Under the pieces are notes generated by a model. The model was not told the DNA's origin, ran no database searches, and was given only the letters and a program-made list of their open reading frames with translations. DNA of 64,000 bases from Sarcocystis neurona. Its lineage: Eukaryota > Apicomplexa > Conoidasida > Eucoccidiorida > Sarcocystidae. The stretch lies in contig KL647293.1 in the NCBI GenBank assembly GCA_000727475.1, positions 2,820,853 through 2,884,852 of the forward strand, written 5' to 3'. Position numbers and translations under genes: made by a program. Below, piece after piece: positions 45,661 to 54,753 of the stretch; positions within the stretch are counted from its first letter, which is position 1; the number at the start of each line of letters is the position of its first letter.

Positions 45661-48600
45661 TTCTTTTGTGTGGCGACTGTATAGCGCAGTGGCAACAGTC
45701 TCAACAGAAGAGTCAGTTTTGATCAACAAAGGCACATCCTGCGCATCCATTCATGCTATCCCTCCTTTAACTCCTGCCGCACTGGGAATGCATCCCCCAT
45801 GCCACACAGCATAACGTGCACTCGAAAAACGTACTGCAGTCATTAGTCCGGTCATGGTCACCATGGAGTCCGCATCAAACGTAGTCGAGCGATAGCCGCT
45901 TCCTTGCCCAACACAAACACCAACTACTCCGCCGTTCTCTTCTTAATATTCGTTTAGATTTCTTCCAACCGCGTGTGTTTTGTGCGACAAGTTTTCCGCC
46001 ATCCTCTCCCTAGTACTTGCTAAAAATGCTCCCGTTCGCGGGTGTTTTGTGTTGTCGTCGATTTCGAACGCAGTCTTTCTTCCCAGGGCTGTCCCCAGCG
46101 CGCAACATGTCCATGGTGCACCACGCGGGAGAACGACTGCGTTGGGTCTTTCTTCCCAGGGCTGTCCCCAGCACGCAACATGTCCATGGTGCGGGAGAAC
46201 GACTGCATGCGTTGGAAAGTGCAGAAAGGAGTCAGAGTTTCGAGACCAGTCAACAGTGTTGATGTGTGTGCTCGAGCAAAAAGTGGGTTACAAGAGTGTT
46301 CAAGTCACGCCAGTGGCGTGGTGTGGCTGATGTTATGAGGACGCCGCATCATAAACGACGGTGCCCTACTTGGGGGTTGATACATGACTGGCAAGCACTT
46401 GCGTTCCGGCGTCTCTGTGCGGAGCAGCTGCCTACGTGTACTTGAAATGAGTTCCATGTTGCCTTGTTGTAATTACCTGCGTCGTATAGCTATCGTTCAG
46501 CAGCCACAGTACACGCGGTTCCTCGCAATTCAAATTCAGTCAGTAGCCAATGCGAAAGGACGGAAATTAGCTGTTGAGATGATACGCAAGTCGCATTCAT
46601 TCACGTCCCTCGCCAGAGTGTTCGTTTGGGGCTTGTTTTCGACGCAGGGGGCTCCAAGAGTGCGTCCACACCCGTCAACTAGGACCTCACGTCTTTGCGC
46701 TGCGCGGTCACGTTTGCTGTACGTGTCAGGTATCCGACAAAACCTGCGACCATTCAACTAAGGAGCGTGCAAGCCACCTAGTCGCCTGGTGTCGCTGGTG
46801 TTGTGGCGAAGCCGCCCGACTTCGCCGAGATTGTCCGTCGTCTGCCGACTCTTCTGTGTGTCTGACGTGAGAGTGCCATGCCTGACAATTAACACGCAGC
46901 CTTCTCACTTTACATGTTGTAGCTAGAGATCTGCTGTTGATCGTTAGCCGCTTGATTCAAGAAGTCTTAAGGGGCTGTGTCTACTGAAGCCTACTGTGAT
47001 CGCATACGCACGTGGTGGCACCCTACACGTAGAATTAACTGGTCCGCACCAGCCACGCTGAGGAATATGAAACATGCAGATTTCTTCCCTGCGGTGACCA
47101 GCTACGCCGAAAATGTACGTCAAGTTACGCGCTTTAAGATGTGGGTCACCTTAGTTGAGTGGTCGCAGTTTTCGTTGGAAACCAGTCACGCACAGTAACT
47201 GTGAGAGCGCAGCGCCAACACGAGACTTCCTAATTGATTGATTTGGGCACACTCTTGAAGCCCCTTGTGTCGAAAACAAGGTACGAGCACTCTGGCCATT
47301 GTCGTGTTACAAAGAGCTGAACGGATGCAAACTGCAGTTCGCAGTTTGAAATGAACGTGAAGGCTCAGCGCCTCTTGTCCTTTTTTCGACTGCACGCCCA
47401 CCGAGTGGTGAACGTCACCTGCAGTTCATAGGTAGCGACTGTCTTCTCGGTTTCTCTGCCTTGTCGGGGTTATCAACGGATAAAAAAACACAGAGGGGTT
47501 CCTAGCCTGTGCTCTGCACGTCGTGTTCGACGTAGCGTAGCGACTCATTTCGCGTCAAACGTCACAGGCACAGCGAAGCGCATCTTCCCTAGGTAACAGC
47601 GAAGTCTCTTGGATGTTGAGATTGCACGCGAACCCCATCTGTCTGATGAGTACATGGTGAATTGTGCATGTTCAACCCCCCAGCGGGTTTTTCCCTTTCA
47701 GGAAGCTACTGCACGCACAGCCCCAAAGCATCGCCTCATGAACTAGTGTCCGTCCTTTCGCCGTGGCTATTGACAGAACTGTCTCTTCTTCCCGTCGCGC
47801 TCTTTGAATCAAGAGTTCACTGCCTAGCATATGGTTGGAAGACCGAAGACTGCAATTTTTCTTTTGCAGGTCCACATGTACAGTCAGAGCGTAACGTCCA
47901 CTGCCCACCGCGTAAACACGACAATTCTGAGCTGAACTCTGTATTGGAGTGTCTCCACCAATACAAGGAGACATCTTCACATCTGTGACACCTCTGGACG
48001 TGTGTCTGCAATAGCCATTAAAGCGCCGGTAGCATCGTGTTTTTGCGTGCAAAGGCGTTAGTAAAAAATGGAGGAGGTACCTTCCACGGGTGGCATACCA
48101 CCAGTCATGCGGATCTTCGCACGTCAGGCGACGCCGTGCGCGACAGAGGGTGACAATCCTTATACCGTGAAAAGCAGAGAATAGCGAAAGGTGTCGTGTG
48201 TGGGATCGTTGAAGGCTTTTCCTGTCGTCTTGTCGCTGTGCACCTAACCGCTACTGGCAACGTTTTTCGTTTGTCACATACACGGCGACTTCTTAAGCTA
48301 GCTTTCCCTGCAGGAAACATGTAGAGAAGGACCTCGAGAAAACGTAGACGTGTGTAACGCTGCGCGAGCTTAAACATCCACGGTTCCTGACGGTGTGAAC
48401 CTCACCCCGCGGTGTCCCAGAGCACAAGTTGTTGTCTGTCCTGACGGTGAGGACCGCACGCAGAAAAACCTTTACTAACGAGTTGCGTCGGAGAGAAATT
48501 TCTCGCCTGTTCAGCTTTGCATCTTGCATGAGGTGTTGTTAATCCGGTTGCCAAATTCGACTACAAAAGCCGGTGTAGCCTTTCTGAGGGACCTGTAAGA

Positions 48601-49442
48601 GTCTTATCAGTATTAAAATCACTAATACTATTTGCGATGGGGACATGTTCCTGAGAAGCATTCTTACGTATGGTTTCTGCACAACCTCGATATAAAAGCT
48701 GCAACTGTGCCGCAAGTCGCATTCAGCCTGAATTCCTGTGCAAAGAAGATCGCTCCCCCGGCATCATTTGGTTGTAAAGCCTTCGCAAATAAGGAAGCAA
48801 CGACCGGACATCGAACACTTGTGTGCACCGAAGTAAACAGAATCGTCTGGAATAGTACACTTCATGTAATCAGTTCTATTCATTCAGAACTCAGACGGTC
48901 GGAGCTGCACAACGTTCCTGAACAATGTCAAGAGTTGCGAGGAGTAGCGGTGGCATACAAGCATGTTATCGGTCGTTCAGGCCCATTACCAATAAGGTAG
49001 CATGTATAGTGCGTGAAGGGATGACGGAAGTCACACCTGTTGGATATGACTGCTCTCTGCTCGGGCAACAAACTGGTTGCGGGCACAGAACCATTTTTAG
49101 CATGAGCGACACAGGTGGGACTGCTCATCTAGTGACGATCTGCTTCGATTCATTGTCTCTTCGGCAGGTCAAGTATCTCGTGGAAGTGCTGTCGGAGCAA
49201 AAGGTCGCAAGCAAGTCTCGTCTCGACAGCTGCGTGAGATGAGCGATCGACGCAGTTCGGTTCACTGCAGCGCTAGGCAGGAAGGATAACCATAGCGAAC
49301 GTCTATTACAACTGCGTCGCTTTCAAACTAGTGTGTAGCGTGGCGTCGAGCATGTAACTTGAAGTCTGCAGTATCCCTGCGCATCTACAGATCTTCGGAA
49401 GCATCGTCTCGACGGTTGCGTGAGATGAGCGATTCATGCAAG
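45661..49442. other. Gene-poor stretch with scattered exon-like frames
   Basis: No complete gene. A plus frame within 48925-49242 has Cys-containing, signal-like composition (VGYDCSLLGQQTGCGHR, then VTICFDSLSLRQ just before GTCAAG) and might be an exon. A direct repeat with CGTCTCGAC and TGCGTGAGATGAGCGAT occurs at about 49220 and 49408. Confidence 0.4.
46074..46206. repeat. Two-copy tandem duplication, 65-76 bp
   Basis: Two copies of a segment with TCTTTCTTCCCAGGGCTGTC, then CGCAACATGTCCATGGTG, then GGGAGAACGACTGC. The first copy carries eight extra bases (CACCACGC). Otherwise they differ at about one position, so the duplication is recent or maintained. Confidence 0.85.
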
Positions 49443-49550
49443 AATTTTTATAGCAAATTCTACTTTATTTAATAAAATTGTATGCTCTGAGGTTACCCTG
49501 TTCGGAAATCTTATTTTCAAATTTGCTTAAATTTAGCTATAAATAAGTTT
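49443..49550 (-). pseudogene. Apicoplast LSU rRNA fragment (nuclear insert)
   Basis: On the minus strand GATTTCCGAACAGGGTAACC corresponds to the conserved 23S segment GATTTCCGAATGGGGAAACC near the 5' end of the molecule. Flanks are very AT-rich, unlike the surrounding nuclear DNA. Only about 100 nt is present, and the conserved extreme 5' end is missing, so it cannot be functional. Orientation and order next to tRNA-Met match apicoplast inverted repeats. Confidence 0.7.
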
Positions 49551-49555
49551 TTCGT

Positions 49556-49605
49556 GCCGGCCTTCGGGTCATGAGCCCGACGAGCTACCTCTCTGCTCTA
49601 TCCCG
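49556..49605 (-). pseudogene. Truncated apicoplast tRNA-Met(CAU)
   Basis: Minus strand: D-stem GAGC/GCTC, anticodon arm TCGGG-CTCATGA-CCCGA with CAU anticodon. The sequence breaks off after the variable loop; no TTCAAAT T-loop or 3' acceptor strand follows, and rRNA-like AT-rich DNA starts instead. It is therefore a truncated copy. Confidence 0.75.
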
Positions 49606-49617
49606 TTTAATTTATTA

Positions 49618-49689
49618 GAGTCAAGAGGGAATTGAACCCCCCTCATTGTAGTCCGTAGCCACATACTCTTCCAGTTAAGCTTTCGGTAC
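49618..49689 (-). pseudogene. Apicoplast-type tRNA-Arg(ACG), 5' end damaged
   Basis: Minus strand: anticodon arm TGTGG-CTACGGA-CTACA gives ACG. T-arm GGGGG-TTCAATT-CCCTC is intact, and the D-arm is recognisable (GCTTAACTGGAAGAGT). The 3' acceptor strand TTGACTC does not pair with the 5' bases GTACCGA, so the insert junction probably lies near 49682. It is likely a non-functional nuclear copy. Confidence 0.75.
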
Positions 49690-50260
49690 AATGCGCCTCT
49701 AGGTCACAAGGATACTGATAGTAAACGGCTGGTCCAGCTGCGTCTCTGCAGCACCAGACCACACCAGCGAAGAAGGGACACTGTACCCGTTCCGACTACC
49801 GGAAGCGAAGCGACCTGAAATGCTCTCTCAACTGCCAGGCGCCTCCGGAGTGATGTTGAGGGGAGACGACTTGACGGCAGGTGTCGGACTGGCTCACAAT
49901 GGTAGCTAGTGTAATTGAGACGACGTCGCACATGTGGACGCTCGGACAGCGACAATATTGTTGTGTTTTCCGTGTTGATGTCTTTAGACGCGACGCATTA
50001 GGTCAACGTAATATGCTTACTTATTTTGGCGCTCTTCAGCTCATACGTCCTTTGGTAACATAATCCCGTACGCGGCGATAAGGACCGAGAGAGCTCAAGT
50101 GTGCCTCATTTCTCCGTGCAGCCGCTGTGACACTGCGGCGGAACACATCATATTCGGGTAGGCGCTGCCCGTGCGTTAATGCGAGTGTCTAACCACCGCT
50201 GGCTCGTCCGCCCTGCCATATTCTCATTCCTTGCTCTTTGAAATTACTTTTTCAGGTACA
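49690..50260. promoter_or_regulatory. Upstream region of the ROPK-like gene
   Basis: No coding feature is supported. TTTTTCAG lies five bases before the ATG at 50261 and may be a 3' splice site of a 5' UTR intron. No promoter element was identified. Confidence 0.3.
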
Positions 50261-52024
50261 ATGAGGGCGGTATTCTTGTTCTCGTCGTTGTTGGGGACGT
50301 TGCACACATGTGCGGTAGCCTCAGTGCCGCCTGCGGATATCCATGTGAATTACCCTAATGTCAGGCATTCAGGCCAAGCTGCTGAAGATTCATACTCGAC
50401 AGACACCGATGAAAGCCAAAGCACCACCGTGACTGACATATTAACTATGAGTTTCAAGGAGGAAGGACCGTTTGGGGATCCTGACGACTCGCTGCAAGCA
50501 GATACGTCGTCCGTAAGTAGCGGTGATTCCACTGCATTGCTTCTGAATGGCGAATCGGAGGCGGGTGGTGACAACGGTGTATCTGAAACAAGTCAGGAAA
50601 CACGTTTGAACACATCAAATAATGGCGCGGCAGCCGAAAGCCCGCGACATTCCGGAAGAGCTAACAAGAAGACGAAGGCCTCAGCCGCACTCGGGGGAAG
50701 AAGGAATATTATTTCATCGTTGCTAAAGAAGTATATCCGACATAAGCGACTGACGTCTGAATGGGAATTTCAGACGAAGTACCCACCGAAAAGGTCTTCA
50801 GTTCTTAAACACTTCTCTCGTGCAAAACACGAGTTGAAGGACCTGCGGGCACTGACCGTGCTGACACAAGCTTCTACTGGGCAGACACACAGACCTTTTT
50901 TCACCCAGTATGGACCGGGTGATCCAGCGCTAGCGGAGCTGGCGCGCTGTCCAAGATGGCAGAGCGAAGAAGGGAAATCTTCCGCCTCTGGCGTCCGTCC
51001 GTCTAAATCTAACATACCGCTGTCTAATACCACTCTCAATTTTCGTGCTGTCTTTAGCGATAGCACGCTCCCCGTTGTATTCACGGATGTTGTCTCTTCT
51101 GTCCCCTTGATTTACGCCGTATCTGTGCGTGGTCAACCATATATATTGAGAGTTTTTCCTACGGATATGGACCTTTCAGAACTCCAGTCTGTTGCGACAC
51201 TAGAACGACTTAGGGTACATTCGTTTGTCCGGTTTTCAGCAATGTGTAACGGAATCAGCGGCTTGGAGGCTGCAGACCAATTTCGCTGGCACTTACTAGT
51301 CGATGCACTTACTACTACAAGCACAAAACAACAGGTTGTACTTCCAGGTGGCGTAGAAGTGGTCAACTACTTCGTCCTACAAAAGAAGATGTCTGGCACC
51401 TTGACAGACTTTGTTGAAAGAGCAGCTCGGCTGGAGTTTCACGAGGCGGCAACTGTGTTCGCTGCGCGAGCAGGCGTATCACTGCAGGTTCTCGAGTTAA
51501 TGTCGCTGTATGTAAAGGAAGGGATTTGCTTTGCAAGTCTCTCCACTGATAGTTTTGAGTTCAGTGAAGAAGGAGTCGTGTACCTGAGCGCCTTGTCCCC
51601 CTGGTATCGAATCGGAAGGCCATACCACGTTGTCGATGAGACGCGGGGCTTGTACAAGGCAGCAGGGAACAAGTCTAAAAGGGGAGGACCCTCTAAATCA
51701 GTGGTGGTTTTCGACGAACAGAAGAATGCTGGTGACATTGTTAGCATCATAATTACCGTATGGTGCGGCGAGAAGGCAGTAGAGGGCTTAAACGATGCAG
51801 GCTCTGGGGATAAGCGGTTTCATTCTATCAGAGCCCTCCTGTCCACTGTACAGAAGCAATGGAATTGCCTACCTCATCCTTTCCATAAATTTCTCGCGAA
51901 GCTGGTGCGTTCTAACAAAAACTCCATGTCTATCTCTGAGGCAACAAGCTCTAGCGAGTGGGCAGAGATGCACGCGACGCGGGAGAACGCTGTGCAGCTG
52001 TGCGACCTAACGAGGACGGAGTAA
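50261..52024 (+). CDS. Secreted rhoptry-kinase-like protein, predicted pseudokinase
   Basis: 587 residues, one exon. MRAVFLFSSLLGTLHTCAVA is a signal peptide, so the start at 50261 is preferred over the ORF extension to 50231. A polar, Ser/Asp/Glu-rich region follows to about 130, then a basic Arg/Lys-rich stretch (KKYIRHKRLTSEW) to about 190, then a kinase-like fold to the end. Beta3 reads YILRVFP, with Arg where kinases have the Lys of VAIK. The segment aligned to the catalytic loop is FASLSTDSFEF, lacking HRD, and the following VVYLSALSPWYRIG has no DFG. A C-lobe pattern IIITVWCGEKAVEGL and LPHPFHKFLAKLVR is ROPK-like. It is most likely an inactive ROP-family protein of the rhoptry or parasitophorous vacuole, though a diverged secreted kinase cannot be excluded. 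Confidence 0.75.
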   Translation: MRAVFLFSSLLGTLHTCAVASVPPADIHVNYPNVRHSGQAAEDSYSTDTDESQSTTVTDILTMSFKEEGPFGDPDDSLQADTSSVSSGDSTALLLNGESEAGGDNGVSETSQETRLNTSNNGAAAESPRHSGRANKKTKASAALGGRRNIISSLLKKYIRHKRLTSEWEFQTKYPPKRSSVLKHFSRAKHELKDLRALTVLTQASTGQTHRPFFTQYGPGDPALAELARCPRWQSEEGKSSASGVRPSKSNIPLSNTTLNFRAVFSDSTLPVVFTDVVSSVPLIYAVSVRGQPYILRVFPTDMDLSELQSVATLERLRVHSFVRFSAMCNGISGLEAADQFRWHLLVDALTTTSTKQQVVLPGGVEVVNYFVLQKKMSGTLTDFVERAARLEFHEAATVFAARAGVSLQVLELMSLYVKEGICFASLSTDSFEFSEEGVVYLSALSPWYRIGRPYHVVDETRGLYKAAGNKSKRGGPSKSVVVFDEQKNAGDIVSIIITVWCGEKAVEGLNDAGSGDKRFHSIRALLSTVQKQWNCLPHPFHKFLAKLVRSNKNSMSISEATSSSEWAEMHATRENAVQLCDLTRTE

Positions 52025-52103
52025 AATGTCCGTCTCTTGCTCACTGCGTAGACAGCAGTTACGCATTTTGACGAAGTCAATGAATTATCGTGTCTGTCTT
52101 CAG

Positions 52104-52381
52104 TGCATTTGCCCTACGCGGAGGTGAAGACTCGTCCCTATATTTTGGAGAAAAACGCTCCCGCAGGTTTTTTCGCTGCTTTACAGCGACTGGGGGTTGA
52201 CACGCAGAAGGATTACAGCGGTTGCCTTACAAGAAAGTTGCATCGCGAGCGACAACTAGGATGTTGCACAGAGCTACGTTCCGTGTTTGAACGATTGAAA
52301 CTGGCCTTGGCGTGTTTTTGTCTACGTGGCTGTGGAGACAGCGACGTTCGGCTTCCAGTATTTCAAATTTCTGGTAACGTG
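52104..52381 (+). CDS. Exon-like segment downstream of the ROPK gene, unknown
   Basis: A frame from GTCTTCAG reads LPYAEVKTRPYILEKNAPAG, then FFAALQRLGVDTQKDYSGCL, then ELRSVFERLKLALACFCLRG, and reaches a strong donor GTG/GTGAGT at 52381. An alternative donor is GGTAAC at 52373. It starts only 80 bp after the ROPK stop. Splicing the ROPK end (GA/GTAAAA at 52019) to it would change frame and stop soon, so I treat it as part of a different gene. No family is recognised. Confidence 0.35.
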
Positions 52382-53410
52382 GTGAGTCTCACTCCATTTT
52401 TATATCTCTTGAAGGTAATTACAAGGCAGACAAGGAAAGACCTCTCTTTAAAATGAATCCGCGTCCGTGTACACGGGATTTCATAGTGTAGTTGACATGT
52501 TTTTGAGTGGTAGTATTCAGCATGCTGGTGTTTCGTGTGCGCACAGTGCTGATACTGTCCTGCGTGGGCCCTACCAGAGACCCAGCTTCTACCTTGGACC
52601 TACGCGCGGCTATGCAGTCCATTACTCACGACGTGCGGAGCAATCGGCAACGGAGAGCCACCCCGGTTCCGTCGACAGTGTGGGTGCGTATGGAGTTTTG
52701 TCCAACAAATCCTGCTTTAAATTGCACTTCCGTCTTTTGTAGTCTATATATAACTCTTCCCAGCAGTTCGGTAGTGTCGCAGAGCACAAACGACAGCCGC
52801 AGTTGGGCTTTCGTGCTCACCAGCGCTTCAGACACGTATACCGAATGTGTCGCACTACAATACAACAAAGGTGGTAGAGAAGTTTTTACGAAACACACAC
52901 GACTCCGTCTCACTTGTTTCACATGTGCATTTTGTTTGCCTTAATTTGGTGCCGGGTGACACGAGCGCGTCGAAGTTGATCATCTGCGCTTGAAACAGGA
53001 TCTTTTTCACACAGCGTTGCACTTCGAGCGACAGGACGCACACGCGGCAGTATGTGTCGCCCGGCGTCACTGGAGAGCACATCAGAAGTCGAGTGACAGA
53101 GAATCGTATGAAGGTTAGGGACTTTCTCAGTGCATACACCAAATCCTGTCCTCTCTTCCAGAAGAGCTTACCCACATCACTTTTTATCACACCGCAGTGG
53201 CCAAAACAGTTGCGGCTTCCTGACAAAAGCTGACAAAAGCCGACAAAAGGCTACGGTGAGAGCGCAGTGGTCAGCACTCTACGAGATACTCTTGCGCGCA
53301 GGGGTGTATACGGATTCTTAGCTTGGTGACGCTCCCGCGTGCCGAGTGCACTCGGCATATGGCGGTGTGGGTTCTAGCATCGGAAGGAAATTAAATGAGG
53401 GAACCCCGAT
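52382..53410. other. No confident gene
   Basis: A plus frame at 52507-52944 contains MLVFRVRTVLILSCVG at about 52522, which could be a signal peptide, followed by 120 residues of ordinary composition. It has no partner exon or family. A short TGACAAAAGC repeat (three copies) is at 53219-53250. Confidence 0.35.
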
Positions 53411-54753
53411 ATGCGACGATTAGGACAGATTTCTGTGCTACTAATTATATTCTTCACAGCGACCAGTGCTACTTTGTAGTCAAATCGAGTACCACACTGC
53501 AGCAGCCGCAACAAGCATGTATTTCGTGCACTGACCTTTCTACTTCCGGCCGGGGCACGCCGGAAAAATACCGGGAGTAGTCGCCCTTTGTGTTTCTCAC
53601 CCAGGGCGCAGCAAACAACCTCCACACAGCTGCAGTTGCTAGACGTGCTTAGGGGATGCCAAATATTATTGTTTTCTCTCGTGAGGTCCTATACCGCGCC
53701 TGAACAACTTCTGCGCAGTTGCGGAGAGTGGGTGGTCCTCGCTTTCATTCACAATACCTGACACTGTTTGGGACGAGTAGAGACACGGTGCACAAACCTG
53801 TCAGCTGCGTGGTCGTACCGGTTACAATTATCACCATTCTAGACCCCCTCAAACACCTCCGAAAGAACAGTCTTCCCTTCGTCTCGCGACACGCTTTGCT
53901 ACCAGCTGCTCTGTCTTTACTGAAGTTGTGGCTGAAGTTAATACTCAAAGGTTTCAGTTGCTGATCAAACCAGTGCGCAGGTTTTCTGCAGATGACGCGG
54001 GAAAACTATTATCACTCTACCCTCATGCTCAGCTGTTTTTTCCCGTACGTATGAATGCATGTTACTTACATAAATCAGCCACAACGCGCGACTGGGCGGC
54101 TACATTGCAGTTCTCTTGAGCCGCCCTCTGCGGCTCGGGCACAAGCCGACTGTGTGCTTCACTTCGTACGAATGTGCACCTTGCAGAGCCGCGAAGGTTT
54201 GCCCTGTGGAAAAGAACGCTTCGCCTGTCAGCGACTACTTGTCTAAAACCGTCTGTGACGCAGTGGCAGGATTGTGGGATTTTCCGCTTCACATCTGTGA
54301 CCCCCCTGTAGAATTTGGACACACCGGCGCTTGGACGGTGTAACGTCAGTACACGGCCCTATTCAATACACAGTGTATCCCGGAACGTCGTTGTTTAGGG
54401 TCTTCTATTTTCCACCCACAGGGCTCAGACGGAATGGATCAACCTAAGCGGACACCGTCTGTCCAACACCGACGCCCTGCTCTAGTAGAACTTAGGTTGT
54501 AAGGAGAAGTCTTTGCAACCTGAGCATTTTGCTGGGTGTACATTCCGCCGGAAACTTGTACAGCCCTCAGCTAAAGCATCTGCTACCTTTTTCCCACGTA
54601 TTCCAGGTCCTCGAGAGCGTGTTGTTACTCTAACGCTTCCTCAAGATTGCATCTTTACGGAGGTGACATGTGTACGCACTACTACGTCAATCTCCATAGT
54701 GGTCGAACAGAATTCCATTCCATAGTCAATGAAAACTCCATGAGAGCCCTGCA
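53411..54753 (+). CDS. Candidate multi-exon secreted protein, unknown
   Basis: First exon from 53411: MRRLGQISVLLIIFFTATSA, a textbook signal peptide, ending near 53467-53475 at a GT. Exon 53805-54048 (CCTGTCAG to C/GTATGA, or P/GTACGT at 54044) is stop-free for 80 codons and includes QRFQLLIKPVRRFSADDAGK. Exon 54111 to about 54339 starts in phase 1, matching the GTATGA donor, and reads TVCFTSYECAPCRAAKVCPV, then DYLSKTVCDAVAGLWDFPLH. Later candidates are 54452-54508 and 54607-54753, which is in phase 2 and ends CAG/GTAACT. Cys-rich and secreted in character. Exons between 53475 and 53805 and the 3' end are not resolved. No family is recognised. Confidence 0.35.

Larger units (their letters stand above)
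49443..49689 (-). other. Nuclear insertion of apicoplast DNA (trnR-trnM-LSU)
   Basis: The order trnR, trnM, LSU on one strand is the arrangement in the rRNA inverted repeat of coccidian and Plasmodium apicoplast genomes. About 250 bp was captured, with an internal deletion removing the tRNA-Met 3' half and the LSU 5' end. Confidence 0.7.

Noticed and set aside
44008..45750. Long open frames over the N gap
   Set aside because: They consist of His/Thr or Val/Cys dipeptide repeat and unknown codons; a GT repeat cannot be read as a gene.
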